Translations under genes and position numbers: made by a program | Part shown: positions 28,701-39,401 of the stretch, in pieces | How the letters are laid out: the number at the start of each line of letters is the position of its first letter | How positions within the stretch are numbered: position 1 is the stretch's first letter | The notes under the pieces: generated by a model | What the model was told of the DNA's origin: nothing | Databases searched by the model: none | The model's input: the letters and a program-made list of their open reading frames with translations, nothing else | DNA from: Stenotrophomonas koreensis | GTDB lineage: Bacteria; Pseudomonadota; Gammaproteobacteria; Xanthomonadales; Xanthomonadaceae | Assembly: GCF_001431525.1 (NCBI RefSeq) | Contig: NZ_LDJH01000002.1 | Span: forward strand, 62,001-126,000 | Direction of reading: 5' to 3' | Length of the DNA stretch: 64,000 bases

Positions 28701-28757
28701 GCCCTGTATCGCGCCAAGCGTGGTGGCCGTGGGCGCGTTTGCGTGGATCAGGAATAA
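25719..28757 (+). CDS. Membrane diguanylate cyclase with periplasmic propeller sensor (copy 2)
   Basis: A 1012-residue paralog of the preceding gene with the same order: signal anchor (CVLLLAVWLLCLDALA), propeller repeats (GRIWIGENTGAWRLDG, LWIAAAPGLYRR, MWLGTDGQGVLAV), Y_Y_Y domain, membrane helix near 796-815 and a GGDEF domain from about 850. The active site is RYGGEELL at 927-934 and the I-site RAID at 920-923, so both catalysis and product inhibition look intact. The start is the TTG at 25719, supported by AAGGAAAGG upstream; no ATG fits. The propeller segments match copy 1 in architecture and in many short motifs but differ throughout. This suggests an old tandem duplication with different ligand specificity. 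Confidence 0.9.
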   Translation: MSDLALGPRRAANRRWCVLLLAVWLLCLDALAAPPSSRWQAFAALRAHSVLDGENGPALRQATTVAQDRRGRIWIGENTGAWRLDGDLVKRYPGADVPEMAAGFTRAFFPLANGDVLLGGDREGVLRWHRETDRFSVLALAGGQRLSRINAIEPRAGGGAWIGAEQGLFSWDGSSDVLRPVDLGGGVTVDSTRIFDVQQMADGTLWIAAAPGLYRRDPGQQHFVPVQLADARLQQRLRTQLIWELAADARGRLWVGLMQQGVVVIEPDGSAHAPVGLDGSDGLHAGTTIRSFLAVDGQMWLGTDGQGVLAVAQGQARRLPVTLSAFLGGRNFHVFELILARDGRVWAASDRGVFHLDPAPQGIVELDASRPGEPAYEQPNMVRALHVDGRGRLWLGMFAGVIQVLDPATGQRQMLRLPPPLDASDVVAIVSGGDGQVWVASNGVAVIDPDTLALRGGGALPTVPVQRYMAMAGAGQRIWLGGREGVLELDLHGQVLRTMADVRSGLRSNRVLNLAWQPGQLWVGTAEGLHRLDLASWQAQHVAVGSAQGDLPGNRFIASLATDAQQVLVGTLEGMSAAPVGSTRLPLLLPTQGKDVRAVIGDGHGGAWLAVRDQGIAHRDRSGQVRWFGAHAGLHPQTQVHGNGVARTADGTVFIAANSGVLMLPPALLQRRQPPPPDLQPQVVALHLDGEPVAPSQLPADGGLLRLPRTVERVALAFSALDYLAPTQRRYSYRLEGLDSRWIDLAGDSQVPLVLYSRLPVGKYTLVLRTTSVEYPGLQWLAKIALEVPPAWYQQRWVWALTALLLIGMVAAGVHWRLRVAHRRQRWLQRRVQESTAELRAANARLAQLVGEDALTGLSNRRRGFERLAELHNWRQRMPGRDCVVLMDLDHFKQTNDRYGHLGGDAVLRAVGELLRSQLRAIDIAARYGGEELLLVLVDADQAEGVATVERLSAALRGLVVVYAGQQIPVSASFGLALSDPAQPIEQWIERADAALYRAKRGGRGRVCVDQE

Positions 28758-28946
28758 ACCCGCAGGGCAGGCGCAGGGTATGAGCGAGTGGTAAGGGCGC
28801 GGGGTAGGGCGACAGGCTGGGAGGCCTGCGCTGCGGGCTTGCCACGATTTTCCGGTTGCCCGCTTTTCCCGCTCCCCGGTCAGCCGACCGCCTGGGCTCC
28901 CCGGGTTTGTCCGGCTGCACGCCGCGCAACTCTCCCATCCCCGCCT

Positions 28947-29008
28947 GCCTCGCTCTTCCTTCTCTCTCTCCTCACTCCTCTTCCCTCACTCCTCGCTCCT
29001 TGGTGTTG
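28947..29008. repeat. Polypyrimidine tract upstream of permease gene
   Basis: The 305-bp gap 28758-29062 holds no gene. Its second half is a run of almost only C and T on the plus strand, built from CTCACTCCTC and CTCTCTCTCC units. It ends about 55 bp before the permease ATG. A similar tract precedes the GNAT gene at 58576-58637. Confidence 0.6.
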
Positions 29009-29062
29009 GCCGGCAATCGCCCTACCATCGCTTACCCCTCCCACCCGGATACCTGCCTGACC

Positions 29063-30676
29063 ATGCCGGCTTCAGCCTCCCCACAACGTACGCGCTGGTT
29101 TGTTGCCGGTGATCTGAACGGCTTCTTTGGCCTGGTGGTGGACAACCTGTCCATCCTTGGTTTCATCGCGATGGCCCTGGTCGGCATCTTCGGTTTCCCG
29201 GCCGAGGTGGTGTTCACCCGGATGTTCCCCGGCACCGCGCTGGGCGTGCTGGTCGGCAACCTGCTGTACACGGTGATGGCGCGCCGTCTGGCCGCCCGCA
29301 GCGGGCGCGACGATGTCACCGCGATGCCGTTGGGCCTGGATGCGCCGACCTCGATCGGCATGGCCCTGCTGGTACTCGGCCCGGCGTTTGCCGGCTTCAA
29401 GGCCGCGGGCATGGCCGAAACCGCCGCGGCAATGGCGACCTGGCAGCTGGGCATGGCCTCGCTGGTGGTGATGGGCCTGCTCAAGACCGTGCTGTCCTTT
29501 GCCGGCGATGCGGTGACCCGGCATGTGCCGCGGGCGGCCCTGCTTGGCTCCATTGGTGGCGCGGCGTTGATGCTGCTGGGCTTTTTGCCGTTGATCGAAA
29601 GCCTGCGCCAGCCGCTGGTCGGCCTGGTCACCCTGGGCGTGCTGCTGTATGTGCTGGTGGCCCGCGGCCGGGTGCCGTTGCGCCTGCCCGGCGTGCTGTT
29701 TGCGCTGTTGGTCGGGGTGGCGCTGTACTACGGCCTGGGCGCGGCCGGGATGCTGACCGGGTTTGCGCTGCCGGCCGGTTTTGCGCTGGCACCGGCCCTG
29801 CCGTTGCCCTCGCTGGGCTTCATCGACGGGCTGCCACTGACCGTGCCCTACCTGTCGCTGCTGCTGCCGTTCGGCCTGCTGATGGTAGTCGGCGGCATCA
29901 ATGTGGCCGAGAGCGCACGCGCGGCCGGCGATGACTACCGCACCCGTGACGTGCTGCTGGTGGAAGCCATCTCCACCTTGGTGGCCGGGGTCTGCGGCGG
30001 GGTGGCGCAGACCACGCCCTACATCGGCCAGCCGGCCTACAAGCGGCTGGGCGCACGCTCCGGCTACACCCTGCTGACCGGGCTGTTCGTCGGCATCGGC
30101 GGCATGCTCGGCGTGGTCGCCGGGCTGGTGCAGTGGCTGCCTGTGGCGGTGCTGGCACCGATCATTGTGTTCGTCGGCCTGGACATCACCGTGCAGGCCT
30201 TTCAGTCGACCCGGCGCGAGCACGCTATCGCAGTGGCGCTGGCCTTCCTGCCGGCCATTGCCTATCTGATCAACATCAAGTTCGGCGGCTGGGTCGCGCC
30301 GGAGGCCGCCGCCGTGCTGTACGCGGCGGTGGACAGCCATGGCCTGTCGGACGTGGCCGCGCTGCAGGTGCTGGGCAATGGCTTCATCATCACCGCGATG
30401 CTGTGGGCCGCCAGCCTGATCGCGCTGATCGAACGGCGCACCGCGGTGGCGGTGGGCGTGTTGCTGCTGGCTGCCGTGCTTACTGCCTTCGGGGTGATCC
30501 ATTCCACCGACCCGCGCGGCGGGGTGTACCTGCCCTGGGCCATCGACGGCCTGCGTGCGGCGATCAGCTGGCAGCTGACCGCTGCCTATGCGCTGCTGGC
30601 GCTGCTGCTGGGCCTGCTGGCCACGCTGTGGCCGGCTGCCAATGGCCTGGCCTGTGGCGAGGAAGACCCGGCGTGA
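29063..30676 (+). CDS. NCS2-like (xanthine/uracil or SulP superfamily) permease
   Basis: A 537-residue integral membrane protein with 12-14 hydrophobic segments. DLNGFFGLVVDNLSILGFIA opens the first repeat. The half-helix motif TPYIGQPAYKRLGARSGYTL and GGINVAESARAAGDDYRTRD are of the kind found near the substrate site in NCS2 and related carriers. The substrate is not clear; purine/pyrimidine or another organic anion are the main options. ATG 29063 is chosen; the open frame upstream is the polypyrimidine tract. The stop overlaps the DUF4166 gene start (GTGA), indicating translational coupling. Confidence 0.75.
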   Translation: MPASASPQRTRWFVAGDLNGFFGLVVDNLSILGFIAMALVGIFGFPAEVVFTRMFPGTALGVLVGNLLYTVMARRLAARSGRDDVTAMPLGLDAPTSIGMALLVLGPAFAGFKAAGMAETAAAMATWQLGMASLVVMGLLKTVLSFAGDAVTRHVPRAALLGSIGGAALMLLGFLPLIESLRQPLVGLVTLGVLLYVLVARGRVPLRLPGVLFALLVGVALYYGLGAAGMLTGFALPAGFALAPALPLPSLGFIDGLPLTVPYLSLLLPFGLLMVVGGINVAESARAAGDDYRTRDVLLVEAISTLVAGVCGGVAQTTPYIGQPAYKRLGARSGYTLLTGLFVGIGGMLGVVAGLVQWLPVAVLAPIIVFVGLDITVQAFQSTRREHAIAVALAFLPAIAYLINIKFGGWVAPEAAAVLYAAVDSHGLSDVAALQVLGNGFIITAMLWAASLIALIERRTAVAVGVLLLAAVLTAFGVIHSTDPRGGVYLPWAIDGLRAAISWQLTAAYALLALLLGLLATLWPAANGLACGEEDPA

Positions 30677-31212
30677 GCCCGGCGGACACGGTGTTTGCCG
30701 GCCTGCTCGGCGAGGCGTTTGCCGACCTCGCCGCGCCGGTGCGCGCGCTGCATGCCAGCAGTGGCCCACCGTGCTGGCAGGGCCAGTGCGTGGTCAGCCG
30801 CGGCAGCCATCCGTTGGCCCGCCTGTGTGCCTGGGCGGCGCGCCTGCCGCCGGCCGGGCAGGGCGTGCCGACCACGGTCCAGTTCCAGCGCCGCAGCGAC
30901 CAGGAAATCTGGACGCGCCGATTCGGCGCGGCGGCGATGCGTTCGCGGATGTGGCCGCACCACGGCCGCCTGCGCGAGCGGCTGGGACTGGTCCAGTTTG
31001 ATTTTGGGTTGTCTGTCAGCAATGGCGGCATTGTCTGGAACACCCTGGGGGTGCGGGTGTTCGGGCTGTTGCCGCTGCCGGCGGCATGGTTTGCCGGCGT
31101 GCATTGCCTGGAAAGTGCCGATGCCCTGGGCCGGTACACCTTCGATGTCCAAGCCAGCCTGCCGTGGATCGGCCCGGTCGTGCGCTACCAAGGGTGGTTG
31201 TTGCCCGGCTGA
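30673..31212 (+). CDS. DUF4166-domain protein
   Basis: A 179-residue protein starting with GTG at 30673, four bases before the permease stop. It contains ALHASSGPPCWQGQCVVSRG, a central FQRRSDQEIWTRRFG and late SVSNGGIVWNTLGVRVFGLL, the pattern of DUF4166 proteins. No signal peptide, membrane helix or catalytic motif is evident. The family has no established biochemical role that I can name. The tight coupling suggests it works with the permease, perhaps on the same small molecule, but nothing in the sequence proves it. Confidence 0.7.
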   Translation: MSPADTVFAGLLGEAFADLAAPVRALHASSGPPCWQGQCVVSRGSHPLARLCAWAARLPPAGQGVPTTVQFQRRSDQEIWTRRFGAAAMRSRMWPHHGRLRERLGLVQFDFGLSVSNGGIVWNTLGVRVFGLLPLPAAWFAGVHCLESADALGRYTFDVQASLPWIGPVVRYQGWLLPG

Positions 31213-31283
31213 GTGCCAGGCAGCACCTGATACAGGCGGCTTCGGCAAACGGGGTGTCAGCAAGCGCGCTGGCCTTTCCTATG

Positions 31284-31302
31284 TGATAATGATTCTCGTT
31301 AG
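31284..31302 (+). promoter_or_regulatory. Fur-box-like operator upstream of tonB-like gene
   Basis: TGATAATGATTCTCGTTAG matches the Fur consensus GATAATGATAATCATTATC well over its left half. It lies 57 bp before the preferred GTG start, where a promoter would be expected. Confidence 0.7.
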
Positions 31303-31359
31303 AGTTTCATGGGTATCCACGTGGGCGACGCAGCAGTCAAGTATGGCAAGGACGGGATC

Positions 31360-32184
31360 GTGCAGGTACTCCCAGCTTGGGCAGACCTGCGCTTCGACCC
31401 GCGTCCTGGGCCGCTGCCAGGTCATGGCTGGAAGCGCCGCCTGCCGCTGGCGCTGACCAGTCTGGCGGCACACGGACTGATGATCGCAGCGTTGTTGCAG
31501 GTCGATGCCAGTCAGCCGGTCCCAGGCAACAGCCAGACGGCCACCGAGCGGGTTCAACTGCGCTTTGTCAGTGCGCACAGCCAGCTGCAGGAACAGGGGG
31601 CGCGTACTGCAGCCAGCTCCTCCTTGGCCATTACCAAGCCGCAGCCCGCAGCGTCCAGGCCGGTGCCACCGGCTGATCCTGCACCTGCGGTAGTGGAACC
31701 GGCCCCTACGCGGGCAGCTGTCCCGGCGGCAGTCACCGAGCCGGCGATGGTCGCACCTGCCAGCATGGCGGCAAGCGTCCCCGTTGCTGCCCCGGACAAT
31801 CAGCCTGCCACCCACCTGGCCGGCGTTGGTCGTGGCCAGGGGATGCACGGGCCGGGTACGGCTGCACAGGACAGCGCACCGTTGCAGCACAGCCAGGGCG
31901 TGGCGGATTGGAGCCAGGCGGTGATGCGCCAGCTGGCCCGTTTCCGCAGCTATCCGGCGTCCGCCCGCATGCAGCGCGTGGAAGGCGTGGTGATGGTGCA
32001 TGCCACCATCGCCGCCGACGGCCAGGTGCTGGCGACGCGTCTGCGACACTCGTGCGGAAACCCGGATCTGGATGCCGAGGCGCTGGCCACTTTCCATCGC
32101 GCCCGCCGCCTGCCGGCACCGCCGGCGCATCTGCCCAGCCCGTTGCAGGTGGACCTGCCGGTCGCCTTCCGTCTGCGCAGCTGA
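31360..32184 (+). CDS. TonB-like energy transducer
   Basis: A 274-residue protein (291 from the alternative ATG 31309). A single N-terminal membrane helix (LPLALTSLAAHGLMIAALL) leads into a Pro/Ala-rich periplasmic linker (AITKPQPAASRPVPPADPAP) and a C-terminal TonB domain (FRSYPASARMQRVEGVVMVH, then DLDAEALATFHRARRLPAPP). It would pass inner-membrane proton-motive energy to outer-membrane receptors; no exbB or exbD lies nearby. The GTG start is preferred because AAGGACGGGATC precedes it and because a Fur box lies only 7 bp before the ATG alternative. A Fur-regulated TonB next to a receptor suggests dedicated iron uptake. Confidence 0.87.
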   Translation: MQVLPAWADLRFDPRPGPLPGHGWKRRLPLALTSLAAHGLMIAALLQVDASQPVPGNSQTATERVQLRFVSAHSQLQEQGARTAASSSLAITKPQPAASRPVPPADPAPAVVEPAPTRAAVPAAVTEPAMVAPASMAASVPVAAPDNQPATHLAGVGRGQGMHGPGTAAQDSAPLQHSQGVADWSQAVMRQLARFRSYPASARMQRVEGVVMVHATIAADGQVLATRLRHSCGNPDLDAEALATFHRARRLPAPPAHLPSPLQVDLPVAFRLRS

Positions 32185-32204
32185 GGCGTGCGCGGATTGG
32201 GCGC

Positions 32205-32490
32205 GCCTGTGGGAGCGGCGCCCGCCGCGAAAACATCACCGCGTTGCTTGGCGGTCGCATGGAAGCATCGCGACCGGGGGCGTACAAAAAGGTGCAGGCA
32301 GCGTGGCCATGGCCGCGCAAAAGCCAAAGGCATCGCGACCAAGGTCGACTCCCACAAAAGCAACGCCAAGGCCTGCCAGATCAACACCGTTGGCTCGCAC
32401 AAAGGCATGAAGTAGTGCGTTTTTGTGGGAGCGCGCCTGCGCGCGACGAGCAGCGCGGGCATCTGCCTGCAGGAGTGTTCCGGTGCGAGC
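32205..32490. repeat. REP-like palindrome cluster between tonB-like and peroxidase genes
   Basis: The 357 bp between the convergent genes are mostly palindromic repeats: TGTGGGAGCGGCGCCCGCCG near 32210, ATCGCGACCAAGGTCGACTC near 32332 and TGTGGGAGCGCGCCTGCGCG near 32425. No gene is seen in this stretch. Confidence 0.65.
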
Positions 32491-32541
32491 GGCGCTCGCC
32501 GCGCTGCCTGGTGCGTTGGCTTGCCCCACGCTGTGCGCGGT

Positions 32542-33738
32542 TTACAGGGTGGAGAGGAAATCCACCAGGGCATCACGCTCGGCGGCGGTCAGGCCCAGTG
32601 GCTGCAGCAACGGGTCGGTGGTGGGGAAGGTCGGGTCATTGGCCTGGTCCCCGACCGGGCGCGGACGGAAGGCGCCGGCGTTGTACATGTTGATGATGCC
32701 TTCCAGGCTCGGGAACAGGCCGTTGTGCATGTAGGGACCATTGCGCGGCACATTGCGCAGGGACGGGGTGCGGAAGGCGCCGCTGTCGGCCGGGTTGCCG
32801 GTCACCTCATAGCGGCCGAGGTCTTCGCGCTCACGGCCGAAGAAGTGGATGCCCAGGTTGTGGAAGCGGTCATCACTCATGGCCGGGCCGTTGTGGCAGT
32901 TGATGCAACGCGCCTTGGTCCGGAACAGGTGCAGGCCGAGCAGCTGGTTGTCGCTCAGGGCGGTGTCACGGCCGGCCAGGTAACGGTCAAAGCCACGGTT
33001 GCGCGGGTACAGGGTGCGCTGGAAGGCGGCGATGGACTTGGCCACCTTGTCCATGGCAATGCGGCCATCACCAAAGGCCGCATCGAATTGCTCGCGGTAG
33101 CCGGCATCGCGGCGCAGGTAGCGCTCCATGCGGGCGATGGTATTGGCCATTTCCAGCGGGTCATGGATCGGAAACTGCGCCTGGTTTTCCAGGCTGCCGC
33201 CACGTCCGTCCCAGAACTGGTGCTGGCTGTAGGGTGCCATCGACACATCCATGGCATTGCGCCGCCCGGGCTGGCGGTCATGGCCAAAGGAGACCTGCTT
33301 GCCATCACCCCAGCCGAGCTGGCGGTCATGACAGTTGGCGCAGGCGATCTGCCCGGAGGCTGACAGCTTGGGGTCCTCGAACAGGCGCCGGCCCAGCGCC
33401 ACCTTCTCTGGCGTGCCGGGGTTGTCAGCCGGCGCGGTCGGCGGCAACAGCGGGCCCAGTTCGCGCTGGACCACCCCGGTCGACCAGTGTGCCGCTGGCC
33501 ACTGTGTCGGTGGTTGCCGGTACAGCGCGCGCAGGCAGGTGATGTCCTGGCTGCCGGCAATCAGTTGCTGCCGGCAGTCGCGCATCGCCGCGCCGGATTG
33601 CTCATCGGCCAGGCCCGGGGCAATGGAGAGCACCATGCCGGCCACTGCCATCAGGCCCAGGCAGGCAGCCAGGTAGCGGCGCAGGCGGCGGCGCTGGGCG
33701 GTGTGGAACGAGGTGGAATCGGGAGTGGAGGCTGGCAT
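32542..33738 (-). CDS. Di-haem cytochrome c peroxidase (MauG/CcpA family)
   Basis: A 398-residue periplasmic protein. An N-terminal membrane helix or uncleaved signal (YLAACLGLMAVAGMVLSIA) comes first, followed by two c-type haem motifs, CANCH at 133-137 and CINCH at 278-282. Spacing and order fit bacterial di-haem peroxidases, which reduce H2O2 to water with electrons from a small cytochrome or, in MauG, oxidise protein side chains. Which activity applies cannot be decided from sequence alone. It lies directly downstream of the TonB-dependent receptor on the same strand with about 45 bp between, so it is probably in the same Fur-controlled operon. Confidence 0.9.
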   Translation of the reverse strand: MPASTPDSTSFHTAQRRRLRRYLAACLGLMAVAGMVLSIAPGLADEQSGAAMRDCRQQLIAGSQDITCLRALYRQPPTQWPAAHWSTGVVQRELGPLLPPTAPADNPGTPEKVALGRRLFEDPKLSASGQIACANCHDRQLGWGDGKQVSFGHDRQPGRRNAMDVSMAPYSQHQFWDGRGGSLENQAQFPIHDPLEMANTIARMERYLRRDAGYREQFDAAFGDGRIAMDKVAKSIAAFQRTLYPRNRGFDRYLAGRDTALSDNQLLGLHLFRTKARCINCHNGPAMSDDRFHNLGIHFFGREREDLGRYEVTGNPADSGAFRTPSLRNVPRNGPYMHNGLFPSLEGIINMYNAGAFRPRPVGDQANDPTFPTTDPLLQPLGLTAAERDALVDFLSTL

Positions 33739-33783
33739 GCGGATACCAATGAGAGGGCGCCGCCGGGGCGGCGCCGTTACGGC

Positions 33784-36339
33784 TTAAAACCGGTAACCCA
33801 GTTCGACCCAGAACGAGCGGCCGGTTTCATACTGCGGGATGGCCTGCGCCCCCAGGCTGGTGACGTTTTCGCGGTCGAGCAGGTTGAAGATGTCCAGGTT
33901 CACGAAGGCAGCCTGCTGACCGGCCAGTGCCTTCTCCCAGCTGATGCGCACATCCCAGTTGAAGGTGGCGCTGAAGTCGCGGCGGTCGTAGACATCGGCG
34001 ATCACGCCATCGACTTCCACCTGTTCACCGGTCTTGCCAATGTCGCGGTAGCCGGCGCGGTAGCGCAGGAAATGGGTCAGCGACAGGTTCCACTGCGGGA
34101 TGGCGGTGGTGCTGGTCAGGCGCGCGGTCCACGGCCGGGTGTAGTTGGTGGTCGGCAGCTGGCTGCGGTGCAGCAGCTGGCCCAGGTACTGCACATGGTC
34201 ACTGTCGTAGTAGAGGTTGCCGGCGGCATCATCCTCGTAGCTGGGCGAGGCGTACTTCTGGTCGGTCCAGTCCAGCGCGGCCTGCCAGACCGTCGTGGTG
34301 CCGGCCCAGCGCAGCGGCTGGCGGCCATCGGCGGTCAGGCTCCAGATCTGGTTGTGGCTACGGCCATCGTTGGTCCAGGTGGTGTACCCGGCAGACAGGT
34401 CGCTGGTATCGGTGGAGGGCTCGCCGATGGCGCGGCCCGCCGCCTGGATGACCTGGTCGCGGCCCAGGCGGTTGATGAACTTCAGGCCGAGCGTGGCCGC
34501 GTCAAAGCGCTGGCTGAAGCCGAGCATCAGCTCGTCGTCATAGGCGATGTCGAGCTGGTTGAAGACATTGTCGGCTGGTGCCTGGATGCCGACGGTCCAG
34601 GCGTCATTGAGGGTGGTGCGGCGCTCGCCGTTGTAACGCAGGCGGTTGATGTTTTCCTGCAGGCGCCAGCGTGCCACCGAGCGGCCGTAGTAGCGGTTCA
34701 CGCCGGCCTGGAGCAGGCGGCTGCCATCACCGTCCACATCCCACGAAGCGGCAAGACGCGGCGCCAGCGTGGTCTGGGACATGTAGTCATCGCGCTCCAC
34801 GCGCAGGCCGCCGCGCAGCGAGACATCGCCGATACGCATGTCGTCTTCCACATACAGCGCAGCGGACAGGGTGGTGAAATCAAACGCGCCTGCGGCATAC
34901 CGGGTGCGGGCGGTGAAGAACTGGCCGGCCCAGCCATTGTTGGCATTCAGGGTGCTGTGGGTGGTGCCCAGGGCGCAGGTGGTGGTGTCAGTGATGCCTG
35001 CAGCGTTGGTGCAGGTGCTGGTTCGCTTGGGCGTGACGTAGATGCTGCTTTCGGTCAGGCGGGTATAGTCAAAATGATCGCGGCCCAGCTGGGCGCCGGC
35101 ACTGAGGCGGTGCAGCACGCTTCCGGTGGCGATCGGATCCCAGCGCACATCCAGCTTGTACTGGGCACTGCGTTGCTCCTGCTCGACCTGGCCATATTCT
35201 CCCTGCAGGCTGCTGTTGCCGGTACCCCAGTCCTTGGAGTCGGAGCGGATCCAGGCGTAGTAGTCATCGCTGTGGCCATGACGGCTCTGCTCATTGCCGG
35301 TCAGGCCCAGCTGCTGGTCGATCTGGCCCCAATCGGTACGCCAGTCCAGTTGCAGGTTGGCCTGCAGGCCGCCGTTGCTGATATCAATCTGCGAATCGAC
35401 GATGTTGGAGCGGTAGTAGCTGTCTTCCTGCGGTGCATACATCAGGCTGGCCTGCAGCTCGATGCGCTCATTGGCTTCCCAGACCGCCTTGACGAACAGG
35501 TTGTCGATGGCGCGCGTCTGCTCGCGCTTTTCCGTGCCGAACTGTTCCACCAGATGGGAGGAATAGAACATGGTCGGGATGGTGGAGCGCTTGCGGCTGT
35601 AGCTGGCCAGCACGCCGAGATCATCGCTGAGCCAGCCTTCGGTGGTCGCCCGCCAGGTGGTCTTTTCAAATTCCGGCTGGCCATCGCCCCATGACGAGGC
35701 ATTGGCATGGCTTTCGCGCTGCGCTTCATTGACGTGGTAACGCGTCCACGACGAGCGACTCATCTGGGTGGAGATTTCGCTACGTGCCTGACGGCTGGGT
35801 TTACGGGTTGTGGCATCAATCACGCCGCCGGTGAAGCCACCCCAGGCCGCAGAAATATTGCTGTCCAGAACGGTCAGCTCACCCAGCAGGCGGGTGTCCA
35901 GAGCGAAGGCCTGACTGCTGCCAGGGCCGCTGTACAGGCGATAGGGCGAGGGGTCTGCGGCCGGGTCAATGCCATTGTTCATGCCGATGCCATCGATGCT
36001 GAAGTTGTTCTGGTAGAACGCCGCACCATTGATGCTGACTTCGGCCGGGCTGATCTCGCCAGGGGTGAAGCTGGAGAGCTGGCCGTTGTCGTACTGAACG
36101 GCCGGGTTGATCTTCAGCAGGCTGCCGATATCGCCATTGCCCGCTGGCTGGTTGGCAATGTAGCTGGCGTCCAGGGTCTGCTTGCCGGCATATGGGCTGC
36201 TGGTGGTGTCGTCTTCCACCTGCAGGGTGGGCAGGACCAGGTCACTGGTGGGGGACTGGGCCGCTGCACCCAGCGGAGCAAGCAGGGCGCCGAGCAGGGC
36301 CAGGGTCAACGGGTGGGGAGCAGGCAGGTAGCGGATCAC
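33784..36339 (-). CDS. TonB-dependent outer membrane receptor, iron-regulated
   Basis: An 851-residue protein. The signal peptide (PLTLALLGALLAPLGAAAQS) is followed by a possible TonB box (LPTLQVEDD), a plug domain (INGAAFYQNNFSIDGIGMNN) and a long beta-barrel with alternating aromatic strands ending FWVELGYRF. Start GTG 36339 is chosen because GGAGA lies upstream and the signal peptide follows directly. The frame stays open much further, through antisense clpB, but that is chance. The Fur-box-like site about 215 bp upstream and the peroxidase downstream suggest uptake of an iron or haem compound. The ligand is unknown. Confidence 0.88.
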   Translation of the reverse strand: MIRYLPAPHPLTLALLGALLAPLGAAAQSPTSDLVLPTLQVEDDTTSSPYAGKQTLDASYIANQPAGNGDIGSLLKINPAVQYDNGQLSSFTPGEISPAEVSINGAAFYQNNFSIDGIGMNNGIDPAADPSPYRLYSGPGSSQAFALDTRLLGELTVLDSNISAAWGGFTGGVIDATTRKPSRQARSEISTQMSRSSWTRYHVNEAQRESHANASSWGDGQPEFEKTTWRATTEGWLSDDLGVLASYSRKRSTIPTMFYSSHLVEQFGTEKREQTRAIDNLFVKAVWEANERIELQASLMYAPQEDSYYRSNIVDSQIDISNGGLQANLQLDWRTDWGQIDQQLGLTGNEQSRHGHSDDYYAWIRSDSKDWGTGNSSLQGEYGQVEQEQRSAQYKLDVRWDPIATGSVLHRLSAGAQLGRDHFDYTRLTESSIYVTPKRTSTCTNAAGITDTTTCALGTTHSTLNANNGWAGQFFTARTRYAAGAFDFTTLSAALYVEDDMRIGDVSLRGGLRVERDDYMSQTTLAPRLAASWDVDGDGSRLLQAGVNRYYGRSVARWRLQENINRLRYNGERRTTLNDAWTVGIQAPADNVFNQLDIAYDDELMLGFSQRFDAATLGLKFINRLGRDQVIQAAGRAIGEPSTDTSDLSAGYTTWTNDGRSHNQIWSLTADGRQPLRWAGTTTVWQAALDWTDQKYASPSYEDDAAGNLYYDSDHVQYLGQLLHRSQLPTTNYTRPWTARLTSTTAIPQWNLSLTHFLRYRAGYRDIGKTGEQVEVDGVIADVYDRRDFSATFNWDVRISWEKALAGQQAAFVNLDIFNLLDRENVTSLGAQAIPQYETGRSFWVELGYRF

Positions 36340-36552
36340 GGTGGTTTCTCCAATGACAGCGCCCAGCGGTACGCCGCTGCGTGGCATGCAGCGCCAGCAG
36401 GCAAGGACCGTTGTGCAGGTGGGGCGGCAGTAGGCATCGGGGCGATGCCATGCGCGGTGCAGGCGCTGGCTGTGCGTGCAGGCCGCCGCCCGGGGAGAGA
36501 GGCCGGGCGGACTGGTGAACGTAACTGGCTTGCGGAAGCAGGTTCGATGGCA

Positions 36553-36571
36553 ATGATAATGATTCTCATAT
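36553..36571 (-). promoter_or_regulatory. Fur-box-like operator upstream of the TonB-dependent receptor gene
   Basis: Plus-strand ATGATAATGATTCTCATAT is close to the 19-bp Fur consensus on both halves. It shares GATAATGATTCTC with the site before the tonB-like gene, so the two loci are probably co-regulated. It lies in the 366-bp region between the receptor and clpB. Confidence 0.75.
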
Positions 36572-36627
36572 CTTGTGCAACAGGAAATTAATGCGCTTCC
36601 GGTTCCACTGCGCGGTGAATGCCGGGG

Positions 36628-36656
36628 CTTGAACTGGGCCGCCACGGTCCGCACAT
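36628..36656 (+). promoter_or_regulatory. Possible heat-shock (sigma-32) promoter of clpB
   Basis: CTTGAA at 36628-36633, then 15 bp and CCGCAC. The first hexamer is the exact sigma-32 -35 core; the second matches the CCCCAT -10 at 4 of 6 positions. The position, 50 bp before the ATG, suits a chaperone gene. Confidence 0.4.
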
Positions 36657-36705
36657 CGTTGTCATCGGTCGTACGACCCTTCAATCCAGTCGAGAGGACG
36701 CTCCC

Positions 36706-39291
<2,586 letters not shown>

Positions 39292-39317
39292 ACGTCCACG
39301 TCAGTGTCGTCATACCC

Positions 39318-39349
39318 GCAGGCCCCGGTATCCCCGGGGCCTGCTTTTT
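39318..39349 (+). terminator. Intrinsic terminator of clpB
   Basis: GCAGGCCCCGG and CCGGGGCCTGC stem with a short loop and TTTTT after it, 26 bp past the clpB stop. Confidence 0.88.
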
Positions 39350-39401
39350 GAGGCGCCATCTGGCCTGGCTTGCGGGCAGCCGGGGCAGTGGCGTGGGGCT
39401 T

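Noticed and set aside
29072-30769. 565-codon frame antisense to the permease gene
   Set aside because: Composition is mainly H, Q, R and G without motifs, while the plus strand encodes a convincing membrane protein.
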